A DNA stretch of 48,082 nucleotides from Trichoplax sp. H2 (GCA_003344405.1 NOWV01000324.1:1-48082), one strand, 5' to 3'. Numbered from the stretch's first letter, positions 32,101 through 48,082 are shown. Made by a program: numbers and translations. Notes: generated by a model from the sequence alone, not told the origin.

Positions 32101-35100
32101 TTGAGAGTTGTACAATGATTATAATATTTAAAGAAATAATTATTCAATTTTTTCAATCCGATGGATTAATCGAATCAAAACAATTTTATAGTAATTATTG
32201 TGTCCTTTAAACTCTTTGGTTAATAATTTATCCAAGTATTGTTTCCTAAACTTACATTGTAAGATGCCCTAGGAGAAATTAGTCAAATAGATTATTTGTA
32301 AATTCTAAAAGTTATTTTAATACATTATTCGTCGTATGCTTCCTGTAGGCCGTTCCATCATTGCTACTATTATCCTTTCCTACTGTATTAAGATAATGAA
32401 AATGGATATTGTAATCAAGCATAGGATGGTTAATGCTGTTTTCAAGGAACATGAAGATCATATTGATGCAATAAAGCTCTATAGCCAAAGCACATATCTC
32501 TATATCTCGGCATGGGGAGATTATCGTTTCTTGTCGAATCAATATCGTTTACCCGTAGCATGGCAGCAGCCTTATTGAACGATTTGCTTCTATGAATGGT
32601 GCGTATTCTACACAGATAAAGATGATGCATATTCAAAGGAAAAATGCTAACAGTCTACTAATAATACAAATTCTTCAAGACTACAGGCCATAAAATAAAA
32701 CCCAAAGCAATTTCCTGACTATGTTGTAGTATATGAGTGCTTAACTTTACTATGGTGATTAGCTGAAATCTTTACATACGATATTTAAATCGTATATCAT
32801 ATTCAAGCTGTGGATAAATCATGATTTTTATCTTACTGTGATTTTCCATAGCCAACTATACAAGACTGAAAATTGCATTTTATTACTTTCATGACATATT
32901 CATGGAATAAACCTTCGTTTCATATCGAGATCTCAGGCATTCTAACACCGTATGTAAAATACGTCTTTGGGTTACTGTACTACGGAAAAAATATTTGTAG
33001 AAATATTTTCAATCTTTCCTCACTTATTTAGCCTGATTGTATCTGTTGAGCTACACTGTGGATATCTCCGAATTTTATATTTAACTCAATACCCAGTACT
33101 TTATGGAGTACATCTTCAGCAATCTTTTTTAAAAATTAGTTTCTTCATTGGATTTAACACAAAAGTGTTCCAAAATGTTGATCGCTATTTTTCCGATATT
33201 GCACTTAGCAATAGGTTTTTCGTGATGCTCATAGGATAGTATTGCCAAAGGATTGTTCAATGAAAATTGTAGGTTCTTCAATGATGACTTTTATATCATA
33301 TAGAAATGAAATATCTATAGATCATGACCCACTTTCTACGCTTAAATCATGAATGAATTCAAGTGCTTCCCAACTACTGTAGTATAGATCAACTTTGGTA
33401 TAGAGAACTCGTGATTTGATAATGTTGATTAAATGATGGAAAATGGCAAAGCAAATCATGATATTAGCTCCATTTATGGCTAAGACTGATAGTTGATGAC
33501 AAAATCAAGTTGAAAGCAAATCGAATATGAAAGATATTAATGAGCTAATTTTTTTACCGAGACATAATACATTGATTGACCAAAGTAGGGATAGAATCTC
33601 GATGTGAAGATTAAAACCAGAGAGATACAAATCGTGCGTTTACAAATAATCAATTAACAGAAATTTTATCGACTAACCTGGAAAAGTCGTAAGCTCTTGA
33701 CGGATATTAATGGAAGTAGACCAAATGATCGATTTAATTGCAGTGAATATTAATTTATAGTCATAGAAGTATTTTAAATATTCGAGTTGTATAATTTATT
33801 TATTCATCAATTAAGAGAACAGATGCTGCTCGACTGCCACGAATGCTATAATCAACAAGTAGATGTTGTTTTTATAAATTTAATTCTCTATTGATGGTCG
33901 ATAATGTAATTCAAGCATGCTATCTTGACCAGTGTTGACGTAGAACTAGCTAGATGTGAATTCATTATTATTCAAGCTAATGTCAACACTGATCCATTTG
34001 ATTAGAGCTATGCTAATTTATGTCAATGATGATTTTTTTGAGACTTTATAGTGATGATAGACTCTAGATTCATGTATTCATCCTTTATTGACAGAGGGCT
34101 CGAAATGAATTATTTCATTAACTCTATTGCATGATCGCTAGTTATTTTAACAAAGTTTATTTTATAATTACAACTAGATTAGCATGATCATTTCTATCGC
34201 GGTCAATAATTCAAAAACAATTTATATGTAAAGTACTGATGACGATGATGATGATTCAGTCCGAAAATAAACTTGAACACAATGAATAATGCTTTAATTC
34301 TTACTTACGGCAATATTGCCGTTATTTATAGATTACTATAAGTGCAGTTAATTGATTTTTTAGATTCTTTCTTTACGTCGTAGCCGTAATATACATATAT
34401 TTAATGAAAGGATTCAGTCTTGATTGCTAGCTATGCGATTTCATATTATTCAACATCTTACTACATTAGCTCCGATCATTTATCTTGTCTCCAAATAGAA
34501 GGAAAACTCTTTCATCAAACTTTAATCAAAATCAAACCTTGCCGTTCTTACTCTAGCTCTATAAGATTTTAATATTGATTGGTATAATCTCATTTCTCAG
34601 TTGTTTCTTTACGTCAATAACACTTAGGAATTTGCTTCATTCTTTCCAAGAAAGCCCACATCTTTTCGATAGAATAGACTAATTTAGTATCGCAATTTTA
34701 TTTTATAAATAGACTACTTTGACATTGACCTAATGAATTATTGTTTTTTAAAATCCAATTCCATATTCAACACTTGACTCTGGTAGCTAATCCAGACAAG
34801 AGATAGTATCAATTATTTTGCAGTACTTTTAAATCGTTGCCATTAATAGGGCAAGATTTATCCCATTGGCTTGTAGTATTAATACCTAGTTGCTCGTCAG
34901 TGGAATGGCTGTGTGATCCTATCTAATTTAGTAGTTGTCTAATTGATAAATTGTTATGGCTTATTGGGATAGATTAGTACAATGAACCAGTCTCAATGAA
35001 ACTATTACACTAGCTTAAATAGAATTAGTTATGCAATAAATTTAAAGTGACGCCATACGAACAAGAATATCGTAAGGGTTCAACGTTATTTCAACTTTTA

Positions 35101-36737
35101 GAGTATCATCTTGTTTTCTTATTTTCTGAGCTAAACTAACTTTAAGTATCGGGTCGATCGTTGCAGATATGAAATTGTAGGGCAGAAATGAATACAGAAT
35201 AAGTAAGTGGTGATTCTACGCGTAGTTTATTGACGATCTTTGAAAGCAACTAACCGTAGTTAATTATTGGTGCATTTAGTAACCATTGAAAATGAGTTTC
35301 TACTTTCATCAAGTATTGGATAAATCATTTTCATTTCAATAGTTTATAATAGAGTTGACTAAAACTATTCAATGAGCCTGCCATGCTATAACTGTTGCGT
35401 TACTGAAAGAATGATCTGTTCTTGTATGAATATTCTTACATGATTGAATCATGTCATTGATGCTAATTTTAACGCGTTAATTAGAAGCATTGGGCAAAAG
35501 ATCAAGAATAAAATCTTTGCTTTGGTAAGATGATAAAATAAGATGTCATCGCAGTGCATTGATTCAATCATTTAACGTAGGGAAATTTGTAGAGTCGATG
35601 ATATTTAGTTCAATTCCTCTTCATAATTTTTGAATGAAGAATAATATATGTGTACTCATGAACGCCTGCCCGATCGATATTTGACGTATGTTAAAGGGCA
35701 AAAAATATAAGTCTGTGGTCAATGCTACTAGCCAAATTGATCGATGGCTACAGTAGTCCGTTTCTAGTCATTACTTTCGCTCCTCAAGCAAAAGTTCATT
35801 TATTAATGAAATATATGAATTAATGAAAGAAGTAACAGCCTTAAAGCACTCGATGAAAATATTCCTTAACTGGCCTACGATAGAACAATGCTGATATCCA
35901 AAAGACGAGTACAATATCTACCTTTCTATTTAAGCTATCCTGGATGGTAATATCCCAGTTAAATTAAAAGTAAGATCTTGATTAATGCGATCAACAAATG
36001 AATCATGTTTTATACGACTCTCAACAGCCAAATTATACGCATTATCCAAAGACCTACGGCTTATTGATAGTCTATTAATGGATAATTCATTGATTCCAAT
36101 GAGTAAAGAAGAAACGGAGATCATTGCGTAACTTGATAGAATCGTTTATGACTTTAATTATCCTTGATGATCAGTCTAATTGATGACCGATTGTATCACA
36201 ATTATTATCGACGTAATCGATTGTATATTAGGCAGTCTCGCGTCTTAATTATGCTAATAAAAATTGAAATTTAATTGCTGCCCCGTTGTACTTCATTGAT
36301 AACAACAAGCATTACATTTAGATTACGCTGAATATTTAATTCTGATTATGCATTGGCCATAATGACGGTAGAGTATAAATTAAATAAACTTTCTATTATT
36401 AAGGATAAGTGTTTAAATAGCGGATGATGCTATTATTCAATGTAATAATGTGCGCTCGTATGTGTTAAAATATCGCCATTGACACAAGTTGCATGTCTGA
36501 TGGAAATATGTCCACCTGTTTTTTAGAATTGATTCAGGTGGTCGGATCAATTGTTGATTGACTTTCTCATTTTAGCATTTATTTTAACATGAAATGGAAT
36601 GCGACTATCTGATGAAGGGCATATTAATCAAGCGTCCAAATGCCTAATAAGTTCATCATAAAGTCAGTTCCCTTTGCCTTTCTGCTATCGTTTTTTATTG
36701 ATGCCTTAGTAGGCGAAAATACTCTTTCAAGCGTTTC
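29131..36737. other. Gene desert, no supported gene
   Basis: About 7.6 kb with no recognisable protein or RNA gene. The longest frames (29434-29784, 116 codons; 32967-33239, 90 codons) are low-complexity hydrophobic translations without flanking splice logic or family likeness. A 10-bp inverted repeat lies at 33930-33991. TACAGT palindromes are rare here. Confidence 0.55.
33930..33991. repeat. Inverted repeat, 10-bp arms
   Basis: CAGTGTTGAC at 33930-33939 and GTCAACACTG at 33982-33991 are perfect reverse complements with a 42-bp spacer. Each arm lies near a TTCAAGC phrase. Could be a small foldback; no function evident. Confidence 0.5.
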
Positions 36738-36814
36738 AAGATCCATATCCTTCGTACGTGTACTTGTGATTCTTGTTACCAGTTGGATCCTATTCAACTT
36801 CATCTTGCCAATAT

Positions 36815-37132
36815 TCACTTGAATGGAATAATAATGCCGACCGATAGCGCATCATACTGTTGCATTTCTGTTTGCAGCTTGTACGTGCTATGCTGATGAA
36901 TCATCCAGTTGCATTGCGTGTTAATGCAGTAATAGGGACATGTAATATAGGTCTATCCCTGTGTAAAGGCTGTGGTAGAGACCACTGGCAAGATGTTGAC
37001 AGATTTTACAATTTGTGCATCCATCTCATTCGCATCTCCTTTATTGCCCATATTGGATTTGATTTTATGTGTTGAAATGACGGAGGAAGAAGCTTTCGCC
37101 AATCTGTACGTCCATCCATCCCACTCCATCAT
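36815..37132 (-). pseudogene. Reading frame of 104 codons interrupted by one TAG
   Basis: From ATG ATG at 37132 the frame reads MMEWDGWTYRLAKASSSVIS and on for 59 codons. It then meets TAG at 36955-36953, continues for 45 codons (with CPYYCINTQCNW) and ends at TGA 36817-36815. The same stop is present in the second copy. No family is recognised. It may be a decayed gene, two exons with an unrecognised junction, or chance. Confidence 0.15.
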
Positions 37133-37144
37133 GGGCAGTACCGT

Positions 37145-37510
37145 AGTTGATAGTTGATACTGTAGTGTACACTGACTGTACTTCTCCTATACTGTAGAGT
37201 ACTGTACTGTACTGTACAGTACCGTACACGGGAACGGTTACTGCACTCTTTTACTTTTGCATGGATACTGTATAGTGTACAGTTTTTCCATGATACTGTA
37301 TTGTACTGTATTGTACACTGTAAAGGACGGCTTGTCCGTCCGCCCTAATGCACTGTACAGTGTACAGTTCTTCCATGATACTGTATAGTACTGTACTGTA
37401 CACTGTAAAGGATGTGCTGTCCGTCCACGACACCGTACTGTCGTGTCCAGTGTACAGTACAGTGTACAGTGTACAGTCCCTCCATGATACTGTACTGTGT
37501 ACTGTAATAT
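37145..37510. repeat. TACAGT/ACTGTA palindrome array, copy A
   Basis: Overlapping TACTGTA, TACAGTGTACAGT and ACTGTACTGTACTG units with recurring phrases TTCCATGATACTGTA, ACACTGTAAAGGA and GTCCGTCC. It is part of the duplicated segment and lies in the presumptive 5' region of TM2D3. Confidence 0.88.
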
Positions 37511-37654
37511 TCGGGACGGAACGGTACCCATGGACGCAAGAAGAACTCGCTGGTACAAAAACATCTTGCGCCGGTCCTTTTTGTCGGCCATTGGTTCTCC
37601 ATTCCATAAAACTTCTTTCGTCGAGCTTCTATCATTCTTTCGCTATCGAGCATC

Positions 37655-37674
37655 NNNNNNNNNNNNNNNNNNNN
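37655..37674. other. Assembly gap (20 N)
   Basis: Twenty unknown bases separate two copies of the same 0.9-1.0 kb sequence. The left contig ends with the last bases of the repeat and the right contig begins with its first bases. A false gap between overlapping allelic contig ends would look exactly like this. Confidence 0.97.
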
Positions 37675-38646
37675 AAGATCCATATCCTTCGTACGTGTAC
37701 TTGTGATTCTTGTTACCAGTTGGATCCTATTCAACTTCATCTTGCCAATATTCACTTGAATGGAATAATAATGCCTACCGATAGTGCATCATACTGTTGC
37801 ATTTCTGTTTGCAGCTTGTCTGTGCTATGCTGATGAATCATCCAGTTGCATTGCGTGTTAATGCAGTAATAGGGACATGTAATATAGGTCTATCCCTGTG
37901 TAAAGGCTGTGGTAGAGACCACTGGCAAGATGTTGACAGATTTTACAATTTGTGCATCCATCTCATTCGCATCTCCTTTATTGCCCATATTGGATTTGAT
38001 TTTATGTGTTGAAATGACGGAGGAAGAAGCTTTCGCCAATCTGTACGTCCATCCATCCCACTCCATCATGGGCATTGGGCAGTACCTTAGTTGATAGTTG
38101 ATACTGTAGTGTAACTGTACTTCTCCTATACTGTAGAGTACAGTACCGTACACGGGAACGGTTACTGCACTCTTTTACTTTTGCATGGATACTGTACAAG
38201 TGTACAGTACTGTACACTCAGTGTACAGTTCTTCCATGATACTGTACTGTATTGTACTGTATTGTACAGTACTGTACAGTACACTGTAAAGGACTGTGTG
38301 TACTGTAAGCTTCTACTGTACAAAGATATCACGATACAGTACAAATCACTCTGGGAGTATCCCGCCATCTACTGCACAGTACTGTACACTGTAAAGGATG
38401 TGCTGTCCGTCCACGACACCGTACTGTCGTGTCCAGTGTACAGTGTACAGTATAGTGTACAGTCCCTCCATGATACTGTACTGTACTGTGTACTGTAATA
38501 TTCGGGACGGAACGGTACCCATGGACGCAAGAAGAACTCGCTGGTACAAAAACATCTTGCGCCGGTCCTTTTTTGTCGGCCATTGGTTCTCTATTTCACA
38601 AAACTTCTTTCGTCGAGCTTCTATCATTCTTTCGCTATCGAGCATC
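37675..38646. repeat. Duplicated segment, copy B (right of the N gap)
   Basis: This 972-bp partner of 36738-37654 is longer mainly because its palindromic array (38090-38500) has extra units and a different internal stretch around 38295-38375. After its last shared bases (CGAGCATC, 38639-38646) the sequence continues uniquely into the TM2D3 5' region. Confidence 0.93.
38090..38500. repeat. TACAGT/ACTGTA palindrome array, copy B, upstream of TM2D3
   Basis: Same vocabulary as copy A, including CAAGTGTACAGTACTGTACAC and TGTATTGTACAGTACTGTACA. Ends about 285 bp before the TM2D3 start codon. Confidence 0.88.
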
Positions 38647-38784
38647 TTATTTCCTCACCATACCTACAAAATCATCATGTACTAGTGGATGTTGTCCTTC
38701 ATGTTATTAGTGAGAAGATCTTGTTAAAGCATTGGACACGAACCCGTCTAGTAGTGGACGAGTCATTACCATCTTGAAGACAGT

Positions 38785-40943
38785 ATGGCTGGAATGGATA
38801 GATTAGTGGTCAGTTGGATCGTCGTCATCATCATCGGTTTTGTCTCTAGGCCTTCAGCCTTAGCCACAGATTCAGATTCTACTACTTTGCTACCTTCTAC
38901 CACGTCGACCGATAGTTTGATGGTGACCAATTCAACGCAAAATAGGGAAGATAAATGTAGTTATTCACTGATGCAATGCAGTCAATTACCTGCTATATGC
39001 TTGCAATGTGACATGACCTACAACTGCTTTTATGGAGAAGAATTAACTGTCAATTGTTCATCTTTACCTGGCATCAACTGTAAAGTGAGTAATTGGACAT
39101 TGATTACACTACCATCACGAATCATCTAATCTACTTGCCCACTCAATCGATTCAATTCCGAATGCCGTCTTAACGACGTTGTAGAACGGCTAATAATGCA
39201 CCAGAGTAGTCTGTCCAATGGATCGGATCAATTGGCTGAGAACGATAGTGATAGACACCAAAATACTCGTATAGAGAAAGACTTGTACTGTGCTGGACAA
39301 TGTACTACTCTAGTCTACAGTATCGCTACAATCGTCATTTCAACTTGTTTATTCTCTCTACTCTACCGAAGAGAATGTTGACTGCTTTTGTTAAACTTTT
39401 TCAATCGTCAATGAGTCATTCAATTACTGTACGAGTAGATGGGTTATTCATGGCTTCAGTTTGACATGAATCCATCCATCATACTGTATGGCAATAGTTT
39501 CTTACAGCCTGGTATTACTCCGCTATCGTGATAACGTAGAAAGTTCTCATGAATTCAAATAAGAGTTCTACTTGTTCATAAGTTAAGACTTTCTAGTTCC
39601 TAGTAGTCCAATTGAAAGCTTGCTAGCTGGAATGATTATGTTATAAAACTGTAAGTTCACTTGATCTACATTGTCGATACAAATCGCATTGCCCTATAGC
39701 TTACTGTAACAGACACTGTTGTGGCCTTTTACTCTACTTCTAAAAGTCATTCTGATCTATCTCGGAGCATCCAAAAATCAACCTACTGCAACATACGTGT
39801 ACAGTAGAGTACATGTAAGTGTACTTTTATGCCCATGGAATACTTACTCTTGGGATGTCCTAATAGGGACTTTTAAAATAACTTGCGGACGCTATATCAC
39901 CTATTCTTACAGATACACCACCTGAACAAAGTATTTTCTGTTTGTACACCAGACTTAGTAATCTATCACCAATGACTACACGCCAACGATACTATATTAT
40001 TTTTCACTGGGATAATAGTAATGATAGCATTATCTTGCTTTACAGACAGCGTTAAAACTAATGCTAGTCTTTTATTAATTAATCTTATCATAAATTATTT
40101 TAGGGAGATGATAATTTCATTCGATCAATGAAATGTGCGTTTTGCTATCAATTTCCATCTTCCAATTATACATGTTCTAGCAACTTCAGTTGCCGTGTAA
40201 GAATCGCATACTCCTTATACATTACTATTACCAAGAGTACTACTTCTCAATCGAACTATAAATGATATTGTTGTTCTTGTATTAATAGGCTGTCGGAAAT
40301 AAAAGTACCTCAACATATATTGCCACCTGCACCATCGATAATAGTATTCTTTGCTTAGGTAAGTACTCGCGTATAGTCGTATTTCATGGTAATATATCAT
40401 AAATACTTGATCGCTATAGGCATCAAATGGTGACACTACTTTACTAAGGATAAATTAAATAAACTAAATTTGAAGGAAGTAGAACATTTCAAAAAAATGT
40501 TAAATGTAATTGGACTTCGGGACATCACTGGAGCACAGCTGTTATACTTAGGTGCGTATCGCTAGCGAGACCATTAATCAATCCTCTAGTTTAATTGCCA
40601 CTTACTACCTAGTTTATATTGTACCATTGATGATAATAAAATAATGATGAATAAAACATTGCAATAAACTCTTACCAATAGCTAATCTTATTGATTCTAC
40701 TACACGATATCCTTTAATTAGACTTGTACCAAACAAGTTATTTAATATCATTTTGTCTATTGATCCGAAACTTTCAGTATTACCTTGGGAGGTTTTGGCG
40801 CTGATCGGTTTTATTTAGGGTATTGGCGTACAGGCCTAGGCAAATTGTTTAGTCTTGGTGGTCTAGGAGTCTGGACACTAATAGATGTTGTTCTAATTGC
40901 TATTGGTTATTTAAAGCCAGAGGATGGTTCGTTGTATTTATAA
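38785..40943 (+). CDS. TM2D3: TM2D3 (almondex homologue), TM2 domain protein
   Basis: Membrane protein with a signal peptide, a Cys-rich ectodomain and a C-terminal TM2 domain. The fly homologue almondex is needed for Notch signalling in the embryo. Exons: 38785-39084, 40104-40196, 40289-40358, 40476-40551, 40778-40943; phases join to 234 residues (human 247). The signal peptide is about residues 8-28 (VVSWIVVIIIGFVSRPSALA). The ectodomain has paired cysteines (CSQLPAICLQCDMTYNCFYG, MKCAFCYQFPSSNYTCSSNFSC) and N-glycosylation sites including CNWT. The TM2 domain spans about residues 175-228 with the turn motif DRF at 189-191 (GGFGADRFYLG) and FSLGGLGVWTLIDVVLI, ending GSLYL. Exon 4 was placed at acceptor TTTGAAG (40475) because it restores GSRTF in frame. 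Exon 1 remains open past its donor to a TAA at 39127. Confidence 0.95.
39085..39381 (+). other. Intronic reading frame in phase with TM2D3 exon 1
   Basis: Reading on from exon 1 past the GTGAGT donor gives 14 codons and a TAA. In the same frame 84 further stop-free codons follow to TGA at 39379-39381. They include a polar, acidic part (NGSDQLAENDSDRHQNTR) and one hydrophobic segment (TLVYSIATIVISTCLFSLLY). It might be a retained-intron tail or alternative terminal exon, but no acceptor joins it in frame, so chance is likely. Confidence 0.15.
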
Positions 40944-42739
40944 ATGCAGCCTTTAATTTTCAAACGTTTATGTGCATTCTGGATTGTACAAAGCAGCGCA
41001 AATGTGATGCAATATTCAATACTGCATTGAGCCGTTGTAAAGCATCAAGTTTATTTTCTGTAAAGGATATTGTTTCATAATTCGATAAATTACATTATCA
41101 ATATTAAAGGTGTTTGTTATGAGACTCGTCAATATTACAGTGATCACTTTACCAATACGTTGTTATATATGAAATACGTAACTCATGTAAATAAGTAAAC
41201 TTGTTTTGGACGTTGTTAATTACTATAGTATATCGTTGTAATTGTATATCAAATTACCAAGCAGTATCAAAGCACTAATTATAGTACTAATGTAGATTAC
41301 GATCTAATAATCTCGAATTTAAATTAAATTAGTTTTGATATCGAATAATTTCCTTAAAATCCTGCAAATTGAGTTATGGATTAACAATAATTATCTGGAT
41401 GTGAAAGTTCTGCTGCTTGCTAGTCGCTGTACATAACCACACATTGTATCAGAGAGGGATTTCTCGAAACTGTACTAATATTATTGAAGATATATTTTTA
41501 AATATGAGTAACTTATTACCATTACATTAAATGATTATCAAACGATAATTTATTCTATTTGCTATCTGACTTCATACAGATAGTGAAAATAAGTCAATGC
41601 TTACGATGTGTACGATTAGTGAATACGCGTACTTACAATGTGTATAAATTCTTGAATTCAAAATTCTTTTCTTATTATAAAATTACATAATAAATAGCAT
41701 ATGCATTTATTACATATATATATACACTAGTTAGCTGTCATTGGCTCTTGAAATCAAGATTTTGCAATCTGTAAGCTGATAACATCTTGTAGTCGCTTGT
41801 TAGTTATTATTATAGTGCTGTCCAAAAGAATTATTTTGTTTTCCCCACTATACTGTACTAGCATATGAGTATTTACGGTATAAATCTAATCTGTTCACGT
41901 ACGGTGACTGTAAAAATGAAAACATTACGCCAAATTTTTTCGTTTTTAAACTCATTCCTGATATTGGGCTAGTAATTAAGGAGATTTCACTGTAAATTAT
42001 CGGATATCACGATAGATTATCCTTATTTTTTAAAGAATACATGAGGATGCAAGTAGCGCTAACGCTAATATTGATAGCCTTTCAAGGTAGTGGCTTGGCC
42101 CAATCACGCTTTGTCAATTTCTTTGCACCAATATGAATTATAACATTGCCTATATTCGTATGTACAGTACACGACGTATGCATGCAGCTGTCACTACAAT
42201 TCTCTACGCCTTACTATGATCGCATTTAGCAGATAATAGATCAATAAATTAGAATGTTTCTAGACACCATACAAAGAATTGACGCAAAACATTTGATTTA
42301 TTTACCGTTAGCAATATCATCAAAAGATTACTTTAAAAATGTAATAAGATGAGATATAATGAATGAAACACATGCCAGGTTAAAATCAGCTTCTAATTAT
42401 AGAATTTAATCTTGTTTAGATAAATAAATTTCTACGACTTAAAACAGACTGCGGGCATTAGACACATAATGCATGCTATTAGTCGATATAAATGTGCTAG
42501 TTTAATAAAATTTATAAACTACCGAAAGAAAAATTATCATATAGCCGCAGGAACGTTATTACTTCTATCTTGGATAAAGCGCTACTATGGTCAACAAAAC
42601 CTGTGATTGGCAAATCAAACCAGATTAAAGATCTTGTAATAGCTTTACATTGGAACTACCTGCGTGAAATAATTCACGGTGGCCCTCATATATATATTTT
42701 ATAAATAGACATTTTTGTCTGTTAAGTTTGCTGCACCGT
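40944..42739. other. Intergenic region between convergent genes
   Basis: 1.8 kb between the stop codons of TM2D3 and ATP6V1A. Very AT-rich, with an ATATATATATA tract near 41716. No gene or structured element recognised; it should hold both 3' UTRs. Confidence 0.6.
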
Positions 42740-47211
<4,472 letters not shown>

Positions 47212-47405
47212 GTTGCAAACTCCTCAATCCTCTGGAAGAGATAGACTACCGTAATGACCCACTGGGCAATGTGCAGCTACGTACGTAACGTAGTCGAGTT
47301 TATAATGGCCTGATGATAACATAGATCAAGGTGACTGCGTTGCTCAGCAGCTTGAAGCACTACCTTGTGTATGAAGAAGGACGCTGAACTGCAGCATTCA
47401 CTTTC
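47212..47405. promoter_or_regulatory. Presumptive promoter and 5' UTR of ATP6V1A
   Basis: 194 bp between the start codon and the palindrome cluster. No TATA box or other named element is clear. Assigned by position only. Confidence 0.3.
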
Positions 47406-47960
47406 CAGTCGTCGTACTGTACAGTACGACGACTGTACGGATGAGTCACAGTCGTACTGTACCGTACAGTGTACAGTCCGGTAGGCTACGGTACACTCTG
47501 TCGACAAGTACTGTACAGTCCCGTACTGTACTGTATGACGGAAGCAGGGATATCGAGGGAAAACAGAATCAGCGCATGTCGGTATGACAGTCACGTGTGA
47601 TGGATTTCAGAAAAGTTCAACAACGGTAGAATATTTAGTTTAATCATACAGTTGAGAAAAAACCTACAGTACTGTACAGTAGTATTGTAGGTACTGATGT
47701 GGGTGGATCATAGAGTTGAGAAAAAAACATACAGTACAGTAGAGCGCTAACTTCGCTAAAACCTACCATAGGGTAGACTGTTAAGTACAATCTGATACAG
47801 TACAGAACGTACTGGTGTGGCTTTACTGTGAAGTATTGTTACTGGACAGGACACTCCTGTGAATCAATTTGTGATCATCACGACTGTCACAAGACTGGAC
47901 TTCAATGTACAGTACACTGTACAGTACAGTACACTACACTACAGTACAATGTACAGTACA
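47406..47960. repeat. TACAGT/GTAC palindrome cluster upstream of ATP6V1A
   Basis: Opens with a perfect 30-bp palindrome at 47406-47435 centred on GTCGTACTGTACAGTACGAC and flanked by CAGTC/GACTG. Further palindromic runs lie at 47453-47478, 47505-47537 and 47905-47960. Two related blocks, GTTGAGAAAAAAC followed by TACAGTAC, lie at about 47651 and 47714. The first palindrome is 195 bp upstream of the start codon. Confidence 0.88.
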
Positions 47961-48082
47961 ACACCTGGACTCGAGCTCGGGGGGGGAGTGTTTGTATAGC
48001 GATTGCACTCATTTCGGGTTCGAAAATCAACAATTTGATCGGGTTTTATCGGGTTCGGGTTGCTTGCTTCTCCATTCAAGGA
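47961..48082. other. Right edge: G run and TCGGGTT phrases
   Basis: A run of eight G follows CTCGAGCTC, then ATCGGGTT/TTCGGGTT phrases recur three to four times (48014-48061). Nothing further can be said from this short end. Confidence 0.4.

Larger units (their letters stand above)
36738..37654. repeat. Duplicated segment, copy A (left of the N gap)
   Basis: This 917-bp segment, starting AAGATCCATATCCTTCGTAC and ending TCGCTATCGAGCATC, recurs at 37675-38646 in the same orientation. Unique parts differ by scattered substitutions, for example CGACCGATAGCG versus CTACCGATAGTG near 36839/37776. The palindromic part differs by insertions. It ends exactly at the run of N. Confidence 0.93.

Noticed and set aside
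32967-33239. 90-codon hydrophobic frame, considered as a receptor fragment
   Set aside because: No GPCR motif (DRY, CWxP, NPxxY) and no repeat of transmembrane spacing; probably chance in T-rich DNA.
34236-34267. Second CTGATGA followed by CGAAAA, hammerhead-like
   Set aside because: The intervening sequence is a GAT triplet run, and the best hairpin (ACTGA/TCAGT) uses the core bases themselves; no flanking stems form.
36640-36818. 60-64 codon frames on both strands at the left border of the duplication
   Set aside because: Truncated in the second copy by the gap, unknown family, no transcript logic; too weak to list as a gene.
48014-48061. TCGGGTT phrases considered as telomere-like repeat
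   Set aside because: Only three or four irregular copies, not the animal TTAGGG unit, next to unique sequence.

Overview
The window looks like nuclear DNA of an AT-rich early-branching animal. Six genes have spliceosomal introns, four of them (VPS26C, PPP2R1A, TM2D3, ATP6V1A) can be followed exon by exon as close relatives of the vertebrate proteins, and one is a rhodopsin-type receptor. Composition, short introns and gene content fit a placozoan (Trichoplax/Hoilungia), but the species is an inference. All exon models were read by eye from splice sites, phase and remembered family sequences; no alignment was run.

Layout. 1-206 (minus): N-terminus of an unrecognised secreted or membrane protein running off the edge. 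355-1056: array of TACAGT/ACTGTA palindromes between divergent genes. 1338-5598 (plus): VPS26C, 11 exons. 5787-13596 (minus): PPP2R1A, the PP2A scaffold, 21 exons, tail to tail with VPS26C. 13676-13806: second palindrome cluster, just upstream of PPP2R1A. 13.8-18.2 kb: mostly empty. 18755-22344 (plus): SAXO-like axonemal microtubule protein, with a candidate RFX/NF-Y module about 500 bp upstream. 22.3-25.8 kb: empty. 25755-27033 (minus): class A GPCR, two exons. 27.0-36.7 kb: gene desert holding a hammerhead-ribozyme-like motif (27847-27943) and diverged repeats. 36738-38646: two near-identical 0.9-1.0 kb copies on either side of a 20-N gap, probably unmerged alleles. 38785-40943 (plus): TM2D3, 5 exons. 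42740-47211 (minus): ATP6V1A, 17 exons, with a U12-type and a GC-AG intron. 47406-47960: fourth palindrome cluster.

The genes do not form a pathway. They are mainly housekeeping functions (endosomal recycling, phosphatase scaffold, V-ATPase, a Notch-linked TM2 protein) plus a ciliary protein and an orphan receptor. The most striking shared feature is that every dense TACAGT-palindrome cluster lies within about 300 bp upstream of the start codon of a gene (the edge gene/VPS26C pair, PPP2R1A, TM2D3, ATP6V1A), while the SAXO-like gene and the GPCR have none. This is either a promoter-linked element or a palindromic repeat that settles in open 5' regions; the sequence alone cannot decide.
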